DNA of 63,099 nucleotides, taken from positions 1 to 63,099 of the forward strand of contig JAFEEY010000041.1 in assembly GCA_018240865.1 (NCBI GenBank). The letters are read 5' to 3'. This document shows, one piece after another, positions 1 through 7,715 of the stretch; within the stretch, counting starts at the first letter, position 1, and the number at the start of each line of letters is the position of its first letter. Below the pieces are notes generated by a model. It saw nothing but the letters and a program-made list of their open reading frames with translations, had not been told where the DNA came from and searched no databases. The position numbers were made by a program, and so were the translations under genes. The DNA comes from Pseudomonadota bacterium (lineage in GTDB: Bacteria; Pseudomonadota; Alphaproteobacteria; Sphingomonadales; Sphingomonadaceae).

Positions 1-155
1 TCGACGTCGCCGGCGAGGACCCGGTAGTCCGGTTGCACGTCGTTTACCTTGCGGCTGTTCGGCACGATCGCGATCTCCGCGCGGATGCTGAGCGTCTTCA
101 GCTGGCCCTTGAAGGTGCCGTTCTCGTCCTTGGTGACATAACCGATGGCAGGCAT
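1..155 (-). CDS. DUF736 family protein, 5' part only
   Basis: Reading leftward from an ATG at 155, the frame stays open to the window edge and encodes about 51 residues beginning MPAIGYVTKDENGTFKG, followed by a stretch containing LKTLSIRAEI and DYRVLAGD. This matches the start of DUF736 proteins, small single-domain proteins of unknown function found in alphaproteobacterial conjugative and integrative elements, often near ParB-like and relaxase genes. A GGAGA ribosome site lies seven bases before the ATG. The rest of the gene is outside the window. No catalytic function is known; its main value is as a marker of mobile-element backbone. Confidence 0.8.
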   Translation of the reverse strand, partial: MPAIGYVTKDENGTFKGQLKTLSIRAEIAIVPNSRKVNDVQPDYRVLAGDV

Positions 156-489
156 GTGGGGTCTCCTTAAGCCGATCGGGACCCGTTCCCGTCGACGCCG
201 GCCCAGGTCGGCCGGGCACAAGGAGTCGCCCGCACCGGCACGGCCGGAGCGTCAGCGGAGGACCCGAGCCGCCGCTATTGTTGGTCCGCGAGGAGGCGCA
301 CACGCGCCGGGGAAGAATGGCGGCGGCGGCGGTTGCGGGCGGCTTCGCCCGGCCGCAGGTCCAGGCGTGATCAGACGGGTTCGGTGCCGATCGGCCGCCA
401 GGAGACCTGCCCTCACAAAATGTCGATCATGTCACTTTGCGAGAACGGTCCGGCTCGGCTAGCGGGCGCACACCAACAGGGAGAATGAC
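156..489. other. Intergenic region between the DUF736 gene and the HU-like gene
   Basis: These 334 bases separate two divergent genes and must hold both promoters. They are very GC-rich, with a run of GGC repeats around 317-345. I see no convincing small gene; the open frame on the plus strand here is Arg/Pro-rich and looks like a GC artefact. No clear -35/-10 boxes can be read. Confidence 0.4.
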
Positions 490-765
490 GTGAACAGCAG
501 CGAGTTGGCCGACAAGGTTGCAGCCAGTTCGGATTTGCCGAAGGGCAAGGTGAAGCCGGTCATCGACGCACTGTTTGCGGCGATCGCGGATGCAGCAGCT
601 CGCGGCGATGACGTGTCGATCACGGGCTTTGGCAAGTTCAAAGTGAAGGCCACCGCAGCGCGCACCGCCCGTCACGTCCAGACCGGTGAGCCGATCCATG
701 TGCCTGCGTCGCGGAAGGTCTCGTTCGCGCCGTCGCAGGCGCTCAAGGACCGGGTCGCCGGTTAG
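490..765 (+). CDS. HU/IHF-family DNA-binding protein
   Basis: A 91-residue protein with the HU/IHF plan: an N-terminal helical part (NSSELADKVAASSDLPKG), the conserved ITGFGKFKVK beta segment near residues 44-53, the arm containing RTARHVQTGEPI, and the closing SRKVSFAPSQALKD. HU-type proteins bind and bend DNA as dimers and help nucleoid structure, recombination and replication. The start is GTG at 490, six bases after an AGGGAG ribosome site. Its place between DUF736 and ParB-like genes suggests it belongs to the mobile element rather than being the chromosomal HU. The arm usually ends in a Pro-tipped loop, here HVPASRKV. Confidence 0.9.
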   Translation: MNSSELADKVAASSDLPKGKVKPVIDALFAAIADAAARGDDVSITGFGKFKVKATAARTARHVQTGEPIHVPASRKVSFAPSQALKDRVAG

Positions 766-781
766 AGTTCGAGCCCTGCGG

Positions 782-1699
782 CTATGCGTTAGCCTGCGTT
801 CGGAGCTCCGCCAGCCGCTCCTGCGAGACAGTGGCGACGAGATCGCGCAGCTTCATGATCGACGCGGCCAACAGGTCGAGGTCTTCGCGGGTGATCGCGT
901 AGCTCGCCGAATATCGCGCCTCGACATAGGCGCGCTTCAGGCGCTCGAAGCGCGCGCGATCCTGCCGGGTCGCGCGCGGCCATGCGTCGACCAGACGCGG
1001 CTCCTTGTCCTCTGCCAAGGAGCGCAGGAACTTGATGTTGTGCGAGCGCGGGAAATACAGCGTCTGCACGAGCAGGAAACAAATATAGGCTCGCTCGGCA
1101 GATTGGTGGAGATCGAACGCGGCGGACTTCCGCCACTCCATGTCTTCTGACTTTTCTAAGGCGATCTGCGCTCGCTCGATCCACACATCGACCGAGTGGG
1201 ACCATTGATCGAAATAGTCCTTCGCCATTCGATATGCGTCGGCTGAACTGAGTGGCTTCGGCGTGGCAAGCGCGTGGCACGGCAGCTCGTAGAGCGCGAT
1301 GCCGTCGCGCGCGATATCGACCCAGAAATACTCACCGCGCGTGAGTGCGCGGTTCACCTCGTCCAGCGAGTGGACGATGATGTTGACCGGCCGACCGATC
1401 GCTGGATCGCGCGCGATCCGGTCCTCGGCGACATACCAACAATCGGCGATATCGGTCAGGGCCTCATGGCTGACCACGATCAGCAGGTCGAAGTCTGATT
1501 GATATCCGTTCTCGGGCTCATCGACCCAGTCGCTCCGCGCATAGGAGCCGAACAGGATGATCTTGTAGACCTTGCCGTTTCGCTTGTGCGGCTGCGTGCA
1601 ACGCGCGATCGCCTTCTCGAACTCCTCCAACAGGATGTCCCGCACGCGTTCCAGCTCGTGCTGCTGGCGCTCGGGAAGATGATCAAGGTCGGTGCGCAT
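782..1699 (-). CDS. Fused nucleotidyltransferase (MNT) - HEPN domain protein
   Basis: This 305-residue protein has an N-terminal nucleotidyltransferase domain with the signature IILFGSYARSDW (about residues 47-58) and the metal-binding SDFDLLIVV (about 68-76), typical of the minimal nucleotidyltransferase (MNT/MntA) fold. The C-terminal half is helical and resembles HEPN domains, with DLHQSAERAYICFLLV followed by SHNIKFLRSLA. In many genomes MNT and HEPN are two adjacent genes forming a toxin-antitoxin pair in which MNT AMPylates the HEPN ribonuclease; here both are in one chain. The canonical HEPN R-x4-6-H motif is not obvious, so RNase activity is uncertain. It stands alone on the mobile-element side, which fits a stability or defence role, but that is inference. 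Confidence 0.8.
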   Translation of the reverse strand: MRTDLDHLPERQQHELERVRDILLEEFEKAIARCTQPHKRNGKVYKIILFGSYARSDWVDEPENGYQSDFDLLIVVSHEALTDIADCWYVAEDRIARDPAIGRPVNIIVHSLDEVNRALTRGEYFWVDIARDGIALYELPCHALATPKPLSSADAYRMAKDYFDQWSHSVDVWIERAQIALEKSEDMEWRKSAAFDLHQSAERAYICFLLVQTLYFPRSHNIKFLRSLAEDKEPRLVDAWPRATRQDRARFERLKRAYVEARYSASYAITREDLDLLAASIMKLRDLVATVSQERLAELRTQANA

Positions 1700-1782
1700 C
1701 CGGACTGATCCTAGAGTCTAGTGGAGATTTTGCCAGTCCAGCCGGTGCGCGGGCTCCCCGCGCACCGGCCGGATTTTCGGCC

Positions 1783-2022
1783 TCAGAACCAGCGCTGCCA
1801 CCAGCGCAAGCGCTCGCCGTCCATCTGGCGGCGGATGTTGCCCAGCGCCCGAGCCAGCCGCGCTTGCACGCCCTTTCGGGTCATTCGCGTGCGAGCGGCA
1901 ATCACCGCATAAGTCTGCCCGTCGCGGCATTTGGCCAGGAAGATATAGCGCTGCATTCGGGGCAGATTGGCGACCGCCTGTTCGAAACGCCGCATGGTCT
2001 CGGCCTCGGGGTCTTCGGACAT
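1783..2022 (-). CDS. Small sigma-70 region 4-like protein
   Basis: A 79-residue protein whose central part (about residues 18-65) reads as a sigma region 4 helix-turn-helix: LPRMQRYIFLAKCRDGQTYAVIAARTRM, then a recognition-like helix with VQARLARALGNIRRQM. It ends WWQRWF. There is no region 2, so it is not a complete sigma factor. Similar short proteins occur in alphaproteobacterial elements and are often annotated as sigma factor-like. A GGGAGG site lies seven bases before the ATG, immediately downstream of a terminator that follows the parB-like gene. It may act as an accessory transcription factor for the element; this is inference. Confidence 0.7.
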   Translation of the reverse strand: MSEDPEAETMRRFEQAVANLPRMQRYIFLAKCRDGQTYAVIAARTRMTRKGVQARLARALGNIRRQMDGERLRWWQRWF

Positions 2023-2036
2023 GATGAAGCCTCCCG

Positions 2037-2070
2037 TAAAAAGGTGCCGGCGGCCGGTCAGACCGCCGGC
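2037..2070 (-). terminator. Intrinsic terminator after the ParB-like gene
   Basis: On the minus strand GCCGGCGG (2063-2070) and CCGCCGGC (2046-2053) form an 8-bp GC stem with a nine-base loop, followed by ACC and five T's (2038-2042 on the plus strand read as A's). It starts eight bases after the parB-like stop and precedes the ribosome site of the sigma-like gene, so the latter probably depends on readthrough or a promoter very close by. Confidence 0.75.
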
Positions 2071-2077
2071 AGGGGAG

Positions 2078-3865
2078 TCAGGCCGCGTCGGCCAGTTCGG
2101 GGTCCGAAGAGTCGGCGCGCTCGCCCGCTGCGGGCTCCGGTGCGGCCACCTCGGTCGGGATCAGCGGCGCGAGGCTTGCCGCCCGCGAGGCGGTCGGGAC
2201 ACCGCCGCGTTCGGAGTAGGCGGCGGGCGGGAAACGCATCCACTTGGGCACCCAGCCCTCGACCTTTGCGCGACCGTTCGCGCCGGTCAGGCAGTCGCGG
2301 ATGATTTGACGCTTCACCTTGCCGGTAGTCTTGGCATTGGCGCGGGCAACGCTCTCGCCCGCCACATCCGCCAGCACCGCATCCAGCACCTCGCGGTCGC
2401 GGATCAGGTCCAGCAACGCGTCGTCAGCCGTCCAGACCTGCGCCATATCGACGGCCAACTCGCGCCCCAGCAGCTCGACCGAGGGCGTTCCGGCCGCGAG
2501 CGTCTCGCCCATGACGATCGCAAGGATATCGAGAACGTCGCTGTCGGGCAGGTGCAGCAGCTGGGCCAGCAAACCTGCGAGCCCAAGGTCGCCGTCATAG
2601 CCGCCGGTGATGGTCGGAGCCTCGGGATCGAAGCCGAGCACCGCCAGCACCGCGCGGCGCTTCTGGTCGAACGTGGCTTCGGCGGCGGAGCTTTCGACGC
2701 TCTCGGTGATCGCGTCGTTCGCGCCGCGCTGCGGCTCGATGCGAACGGACCAGAGGGCGGAGCCGACAATCGCATGCGCGACCATGACGCGAAGCGCGAC
2801 CGACGGCCGTTCGGCAAGCGCAGCGCGCACGGCGGCATGGCGATGCAGGTCGATATAGCTGGCGAGCGGGGCGCCGATTTCGGGCCGGACTGGCTTGGTC
2901 TCGCCCTCCCCGCTCTCCGCCTTCGCTCGCCGCCGCGCATCCTTCAGGCTGATATAGCCCTCATGGATGCTGACGTCGCCACGTGCCGAAACGGCGATGA
3001 ACACCTTGCCGCCCTTGCGCTCGGGGCAACGCTCATGCTCCCAGCTATGGAAGGGCGTTCCGGTCGGAAGAACGACGACTTCGCCCCAGCCCTGCTCGCG
3101 ATAGGCGTTCGCGCGCGCATCGACGGCGGCAAGCTGCGCGGTCCAGAAGCTTTCGGTGGACGCGAAACAGCTGTGCTCGCCGAACAGGTCTGCGACGATC
3201 TCGCCCGTGTAGCTGGACAGGTCGAACAAGGCAGCCGTGACCGGGATACCCTCACCCCCGAACAGCCATGCCTTGAGCCGATATCCCATCGGGCAGCGCA
3301 GCGGATCATCGTCGAACAGCGCCAGCCACTCGCGCTGGCGCTTCCTGTCGGCCAAGGTCAGGTGCCGAATGCTGACGGCATCGATCTCGCCGCGACGATA
3401 AAGGCTGCGGATGCGCGGCAACAGGTTGCCGAGCGCCAGCGTCCGCCTCACCTGCAGTTCGGCCAGGCCGAAGGTCAGCGCGATGTCCTCGGGGCTGCGG
3501 CCCTCGCGCACCAGTCGCGTGAAGCTTTCCCAGCGGGTGACCTCATCGGGGTCTAGCCGGGCGATATTCTCGATCAGCGAAGCTTCGAGCGCCGCCGCAT
3601 CGTCTCCGGCCTCGATGATCGCGCATGGCAGCGGGTCCGCTTCGCCGGTCTCCTCCGCCACTGCCTGCGCGGCATGAAAGCGCCTGCGGCCCGCGACGAT
3701 CTCGAACGTGTCGGCACTGCCATTCTGCCGCACGATTAGCGGGACCAGCACGCCGCGCGCGCGGACGGACGGGAGGATGTTGGTCAGGTCGGGCGCTTTC
3801 CTGCCGTCGCGCATGTTGGCGGGCGAGACGGACAGGCACGCGATGTCGATATGACGCAGTTCCAT
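2078..3865 (-). CDS. Large ParB/Spo0J N-terminal domain protein
   Basis: A 595-residue protein starting at ATG 3865 behind a GGAG site. Residues ~1-110 form a ParB N-terminal domain (SVSPANMRD, VPLIVRQ, EIVAGRRRFHAAQAV, ASLIENIARLDPDEV), followed by a helix-turn-helix region with SPEDIALTFGLAELQVRRTLALG. The long C-terminal half (about 350 residues) has no motif I recognise and is well beyond the usual ParB size of ~300. There is no adjacent parA. Such long ParB-like proteins without a ParA partner are common in alphaproteobacterial integrative elements and plasmids, where their exact role (partition, regulation or nuclease-like) is unclear. A structured inverted-repeat element lies just upstream of the start. 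Confidence 0.85.
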   Translation of the reverse strand: MELRHIDIACLSVSPANMRDGRKAPDLTNILPSVRARGVLVPLIVRQNGSADTFEIVAGRRRFHAAQAVAEETGEADPLPCAIIEAGDDAAALEASLIENIARLDPDEVTRWESFTRLVREGRSPEDIALTFGLAELQVRRTLALGNLLPRIRSLYRRGEIDAVSIRHLTLADRKRQREWLALFDDDPLRCPMGYRLKAWLFGGEGIPVTAALFDLSSYTGEIVADLFGEHSCFASTESFWTAQLAAVDARANAYREQGWGEVVVLPTGTPFHSWEHERCPERKGGKVFIAVSARGDVSIHEGYISLKDARRRAKAESGEGETKPVRPEIGAPLASYIDLHRHAAVRAALAERPSVALRVMVAHAIVGSALWSVRIEPQRGANDAITESVESSAAEATFDQKRRAVLAVLGFDPEAPTITGGYDGDLGLAGLLAQLLHLPDSDVLDILAIVMGETLAAGTPSVELLGRELAVDMAQVWTADDALLDLIRDREVLDAVLADVAGESVARANAKTTGKVKRQIIRDCLTGANGRAKVEGWVPKWMRFPPAAYSERGGVPTASRAASLAPLIPTEVAAPEPAAGERADSSDPELADAA

Positions 3866-3905
3866 TGCTCTTGCTCCTTCTTCCAAACACCGCACCGGCC
3901 CCGGA

Positions 3906-4068
3906 AAAGGGGGTGGGCGGCAAGGAGCGGACCGGCAGGCCCGCCGGCGGAGGCGGGCCGCACCCGGAGGGCCGGAACGCAGTGGAGGAGCCGGCCCTGA
4001 GCACAGCCCAAGGGCCGGCTTGCGGCACGCCGCGGCGGGCCTAGAGGGGAGCGACGCCCACCCCCTTT
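3906..4068. repeat. Long inverted-repeat element with two inner hairpins (candidate structured RNA or cis site)
   Basis: The ends are a perfect 14-base inverted repeat: AAAGGGGGTGGGCG at 3906-3919 and its complement at 4055-4068. Inside are two further perfect hairpins: GGCCCGCC (3938-3945) with GGCGGGCC (3952-3959), and GCCGGCCCT (3990-3998) with AGGGCCGGC (4011-4019). No open frame in it looks real. It starts 41 bases upstream of the parB-like ATG, so on the minus strand it could form the 5' leader of that gene; it could equally be a separate small RNA or a DNA site for replication or partition. Direction of transcription is unknown. Confidence 0.6.
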
Positions 4069-4441
4069 GCCGCGGCCGGCGAACGACGCCATCGCGCCAG
4101 CGATGACCGCAAAGCCGGGCACAGCCCGGCCAGCCATGAGCCGATCGTCATCTGATTGAGTCGGGACGCGCCAGCGGTTCGATGAACCGGTCAGGCGATC
4201 GAGCAGCAGTTGCGCGGGGACGCGAAGTGCTGAGGCTCGCACAACCTCGTCATGCTGTTATGGCTGTGGCCGCAGGCTGCACCGGCACAAACCGCATTGT
4301 GGGCCCGGCCCGCATCCCCGACCGCTTGGCTTTGTTGGCGGCGGTCCGGCCGCGCGCGAGACACCGCTTCACGGAAACCGGCGGCACCAGTTGGCCCGTC
4401 CCGAACTGGACCGTTCGGTCCAGGAGGACCGTAATGCCAAG
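4069..4441. other. Intergenic region between the element backbone and the first LysR gene
   Basis: About 370 bases with no gene that I can support. Open frames here are low-complexity shadows. The region marks the change from mobile-element backbone genes (left) to regulatory and metabolic genes (right). I see no clear repeat or attachment site in it. Confidence 0.35.
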
Positions 4442-5350
4442 TCAGTCGGCTCGAGGCTTCCTGCAGATGTCCCGCAGGATCGTGATCATGTTGACCGCGG
4501 AGAGTCGCGAATGCGCATGCGCCCGGGTGGTGAGGAAAGCGGGACGCTTTTCGATCAGATGAGGGAGCCGCAATTCCGTCAGCCGCCCGGCCTCCACCTC
4601 CGGCGCGAAGATGCCCCTGCCCAGCAGGCAAATGTAGGGGCCATGCGACAGCAAGCGAAGCGCGAGAACCGTCGACTCGGTGCGGACGAGACGATAGGGC
4701 GGAGGAAGTCCGGAGGCGGCGAATATCGCATGGATTTGCTCCCAGCGGCCGCCCGACTTTGGCACGACCCAGGGAAAGGCCAACAGATCCGCCAGACCGA
4801 TCTCCGGCTGATCCACGAGGGGATGCTCTGAACCGACGACAAACGTGTCCACTTCATCCAGGAGGTATTCCTGCGCCAGCCCGTCATCGATCTTCAATGT
4901 GGTCGGCGGGGCGCTGATCACGAAGTCGAGGCGCCCGTTCAGAAGATCGTTGAACAGCGAGCTGGACAGGCCCACGTCCACCGATATCGCGACGTCAGGC
5001 CAGCGGCGGCGATATCGCTCGATCGCCGCCGGAAGGATGTCGCGGGCGAAGTTCACGCTCGCGCCTATCTCGAGATGTCCCGCGGTCGCGGTCCGAAGGG
5101 CATCCATTTCTGCCCGGGCGAGCGCGCCTTCAGCGACGATCAGGCGTGCATGGCGGGCCAGCCGATTGCCAAACTCGGTCGGTTGAGCGCCATATTGCCC
5201 ACGTTGAAAGAGTTGGACGCCCAGGCTGCTTTCGAGCGCCTTGATGCTTTTGCTGATCGCGGGTTGTGACAGCCCCAGTTGCCGTGCCGCGCGGGCGAAA
5301 TGGCCCGTTTCGAGCACCGCGAGGAAATGCGAGAGTTTGACAGGATCCAT
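4442..5350 (-). CDS. LysR-family transcriptional regulator
   Basis: A 302-residue protein of normal LysR size. The N-terminal winged helix-turn-helix is clear (LSHFLAVLETGHFARAARQL, GLSQPAISKSIKALESSLGV, LFQRGQYGAQPTEFG), followed by the linker helix and a substrate-binding domain from about residue 90 (HLEIGASVNFARDILPAAIE). It is transcribed away from the small-protein/methyltransferase pair that begins at 5453, the classical layout for a LysR regulator and its target, and a T-N11-A inverted repeat lies between them. The effector cannot be predicted. It overlaps no other gene and probably forms a single-gene transcript. Confidence 0.9.
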   Translation of the reverse strand: MDPVKLSHFLAVLETGHFARAARQLGLSQPAISKSIKALESSLGVQLFQRGQYGAQPTEFGNRLARHARLIVAEGALARAEMDALRTATAGHLEIGASVNFARDILPAAIERYRRRWPDVAISVDVGLSSSLFNDLLNGRLDFVISAPPTTLKIDDGLAQEYLLDEVDTFVVGSEHPLVDQPEIGLADLLAFPWVVPKSGGRWEQIHAIFAASGLPPPYRLVRTESTVLALRLLSHGPYICLLGRGIFAPEVEAGRLTELRLPHLIEKRPAFLTTRAHAHSRLSAVNMITILRDICRKPRAD

Positions 5351-5362
5351 CTGGTCTCCTCC

Positions 5363-5379
5363 GATAGCTGACAGTTATC
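5363..5379. promoter_or_regulatory. Candidate LysR box between divergent genes
   Basis: GATAGCTGACAGTTATC has GATA/TATC inverted ends and contains a T-N11-A core, the general form of LysR binding sites. It is 12 bases upstream of the LysR ATG at 5350 and 73 bases upstream of the GTG start of the small-protein gene. The CAGTTAT half also appears in the promoter region of the flavoprotein gene at 10449-10455. Confidence 0.45.
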
Positions 5380-5452
5380 GACATTTGACCGGATCGGAAT
5401 GGAGTAATTTGGTGCCCTGCCTATCCTCGCGGTGTCCGAGGAGGAGGAAGGC

Positions 5453-5719
5453 GTGGCTCAAATGTCTCCCGAACTGGGAAGCTCGTCCGCCGATCGCGCA
5501 CTGCGGATGGTAACCGTGCTGTCAGCGGAGGTGGCAGCCCTTCGCGAACGGCTTGCCGTGCTGGAAATGGTGGGCGAGCGGAAAGGCTTGATCGGACGCG
5601 AAGAGATCGAGCGCTTTCGTCCCGAAGACGAAGAAGGCCGCCGCTTGCGCGGCTATCGGTCGGGTCTGATCGACCGCGTCTTCGGCGCGCTGCGGGCCAA
5701 CCCAGGAGAGGCGGAGTGA
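5453..5719 (+). CDS. Small helical protein, partner of the downstream methyltransferase
   Basis: An 88-residue protein of unknown function. The GTG start at 5453 is chosen because it sits five bases after a strong GGAGG site; an upstream in-frame GTG at 5432 has no such site. The centre is a likely coiled coil (SAEVAALRERLAVLE, about residues 26-40) followed by GLIGREEIERFRPEDEEGRRLRGYRSGLIDRVFGAL. A second copy of this family (30508-30870) shares the pattern EV-LRERL-x5-LL-x-KG-I-R-(D/E)I, and also immediately precedes a homologous methyltransferase. The stop overlaps the methyltransferase GTG start, so the two are translationally coupled. It may be a small subunit or scaffold for the methyltransferase; this is inference. 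Confidence 0.7.
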   Translation: MAQMSPELGSSSADRALRMVTVLSAEVAALRERLAVLEMVGERKGLIGREEIERFRPEDEEGRRLRGYRSGLIDRVFGALRANPGEAE

Positions 5720-6879
5720 ACCCGAACGCTGATCCGCCGCATCAGATGATGCTTCCGGGCGGCCTCGACGATGCGGCGCGCGAGGCGTTCTGGGGCGAGG
5801 TCCAGACCTATCTGGAAGCCGAGGTCCGGCCGGGCTTTCGCCGCGTGTACGAAGAGCGGATCGCGCCTGGATTGATCGCACGTCTCGGCCGCGAGCCCGA
5901 CAGGCACGAAATCGCCGAAGCCATGCTCGAGGAGGATTTCAACCGAAGCTGGTATGTTGCGCGCACGGAGGCGCAGCGGCAGTCGTTCGAAACGTCGCGC
6001 GCGATTGTCGATGGTCAACTGGACGAGCTAGGCGCGCGTGCGAAGGCGCTCGGGAACGGGCCGGGCCGGCTGGAGCTGGATCAGTCGCTGCCCATTCCTG
6101 AGTATCTGCGCGAAAACGTGCACAACATGAGCGGCGGGTATCAGGACTCACAGGCGGAACATCCGCTGGCGGCGGGTGCGGTGTTCGACCGAGCGCTCCT
6201 GATCCACCGCGTAAACGCGTTGGGACCGCTCGCGGATGACGTCGGCCAAAGCATCGCGCGATACCTGAAGCAGCGCTTTCCCGATTTCGCGCCGCGCCGC
6301 ATTCTCGAGATGGGCTGCACGGTCGGCCACACGCTGCTGCCGTTCAAGCAGGTTTACCCGGACGCCGAGGTGGTCGGCATCGATGTGTCGGCCCCCTGTC
6401 TTCGCTATGGGTTTGCGCGATCCGCGGCGCTTGGCGTCGACGTGCTTTTCAGCCAACGCAATGCCGAGGCGACCGGATTTCCGGACGCCTCGTTCGACCT
6501 CGTGTTCTCGCGCATTCTGCTCCACGAAACCATGGACGGCGTCGTTCCGCGCGTGTTCGCGGAGTGCCGGCGGCTGCTTCGGCCGGGCGGCATCATGTTC
6601 CATTCGGACGCACCCCAGTTCGATCAACTGGACGCCTATACCGCCTCGCTTCGCGACTGGGACATCAGGTGCAATGCCGAACCCTATATGGATGCCTATT
6701 ACGCAATGCCGCTGGAGCGGATGTTCGCGAGTGCCGGCTTCGACCCGGCGTTGATGTTCCGCGCCTTTGCACCCAGCCTGGTGGTGGCCGGAGGCTATGA
6801 CGCGAAGGAGACGCGAAGCGGTGGTCGCTATTTTCTGGCTGGCGCCCGGGTGGCGTCACCGGTGGGCGGCGGCACCTAG
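5716..6879 (+). CDS. SAM-dependent methyltransferase with long N-terminal extension (first of two copies)
   Basis: A 387-residue protein; GTG start overlapping the stop of the small-protein gene. Residues ~1-190 are a helical extension without a known motif. A class I methyltransferase core follows: motif I ILEMGCTVGHTLLPF (about 196-210; an unusual GCTVGH replacing the common GxGxG), the acidic strand-2 end VVGIDVSAPCLRYG, and SFDLVFSRILLHETM. It ends with a C-terminal beta segment (GGRYFLAGARVAS). The methyl acceptor is unknown. The copy at 30867-32066 has the same layout (ILDLGCTVGHNIVPL). It converges on the hydrolase gene at 6876 with a four-base overlap. Confidence 0.8.
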   Translation: MNPNADPPHQMMLPGGLDDAAREAFWGEVQTYLEAEVRPGFRRVYEERIAPGLIARLGREPDRHEIAEAMLEEDFNRSWYVARTEAQRQSFETSRAIVDGQLDELGARAKALGNGPGRLELDQSLPIPEYLRENVHNMSGGYQDSQAEHPLAAGAVFDRALLIHRVNALGPLADDVGQSIARYLKQRFPDFAPRRILEMGCTVGHTLLPFKQVYPDAEVVGIDVSAPCLRYGFARSAALGVDVLFSQRNAEATGFPDASFDLVFSRILLHETMDGVVPRVFAECRRLLRPGGIMFHSDAPQFDQLDAYTASLRDWDIRCNAEPYMDAYYAMPLERMFASAGFDPALMFRAFAPSLVVAGGYDAKETRSGGRYFLAGARVASPVGGGT

Positions 6880-7715
6880 GAGAGAAATTCGTCGATGCTG
6901 GAGACAAAGGCCGGAAGGTAAGTGGGCAGATCCGCAGGCGGCAATCCGCGATAGATCGCGTCCTGCATTTCGGGGACAATCGCCTCGGTGGCCGGTCCCA
7001 GCGGATCATTTTCGGTGGCAACCGCCAAGGTCGGCACGGTGACCAGCTTCAATCGCTCGGCCGACGGATAGGCAAAGGCGGCCCGGTAGTTGTGGTGGTA
7101 GGTCGTCGAGGCCTTCAGAACCTCCAACACCCATTCGTGCAGTTTTTCAGCGCTCGTGAAGCCTCCGTCGCGGCGATGCGCGCGATCACGCGCATACCAC
7201 GGAAAGAAGAAGAACTGGTCGCGGCAGAAGGTGAAGGCGCGCTGGAGATAGGCGCCTTCCAGGTCGGGCGGGAACGGATGCGCGTAATGTTCAAGAAACT
7301 CAGCGCTCTCGTCCGCCGAGAAAATGCCGGCCCCGTCCTGGATCAGCCGGCGCACGCGATGCGGCGTAGAGACCGCCACTTCGGCTGCGATGTCCGCGCC
7401 GGTGTGAGATCCATACAGATCCACTTGATAGAGCCCCATCGCATCGAGGAAGTCGAGGAGTGCGGCCGCCAGCGTGTAGATGGTCGGCGGACCGTCCGGC
7501 AGCGGCGGCGTATCGCCATTGCCGGGTGTGTCCGGGGCAATGACCCTCCGGTTGCTCGCCAGGGCCAGCATCACGGTTTCCAGCTGCTTCGAACTGCCGG
7601 GAGAGGCGTGAAGCATCACAAGCACCGGCCCCTTCCCTGCGCCCGCCTCACGATAGTGGACCTGCCCCATAGGGGTATCGGCAAAGCCGCGACGAACAGA
7701 GGATCTGGGGATCAC
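6876..7715 (-). CDS. Alpha/beta hydrolase with Thr at the nucleophile position
   Basis: A 279-residue protein starting at GTG 7715, eight bases after GAGGGAG and overlapping the LysR stop (GTGA), so it is co-transcribed with that regulator. It has the alpha/beta hydrolase fold signals: LVMLHASPGSSKQLE (oxyanion region, about residue 30), VIAPDTPGNGDTPPL, and the nucleophile elbow YGSHTGADIAAEV. The usual GxSxG serine is Thr here (SHTGA). A late acid region is TVPTLAVATENDPLGP; a conserved late His is not evident at the C-terminus. The two related hydrolases in the window have HSGG and HTGS at the elbow. Activity (esterase, C-C hydrolase or none) cannot be decided. Confidence 0.75.
   Translation of the reverse strand: MIPRSSVRRGFADTPMGQVHYREAGAGKGPVLVMLHASPGSSKQLETVMLALASNRRVIAPDTPGNGDTPPLPDGPPTIYTLAAALLDFLDAMGLYQVDLYGSHTGADIAAEVAVSTPHRVRRLIQDGAGIFSADESAEFLEHYAHPFPPDLEGAYLQRAFTFCRDQFFFFPWYARDRAHRRDGGFTSAEKLHEWVLEVLKASTTYHHNYRAAFAYPSAERLKLVTVPTLAVATENDPLGPATEAIVPEMQDAIYRGLPPADLPTYLPAFVSSIDEFLS

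Noticed and set aside
145..462. Plus-strand open frame of 105 codons next to the DUF736 gene
   Set aside because: Arg/Pro/Gly-rich composition, no ribosome site and overlap with the opposite-strand DUF736 start; a GC-driven shadow frame.
1967..3556. Long plus-strand open frame opposite the ParB-like gene
   Set aside because: It mirrors the ParB gene, lacks any family motif and has no ribosome site; the minus-strand protein has clear ParB motifs.
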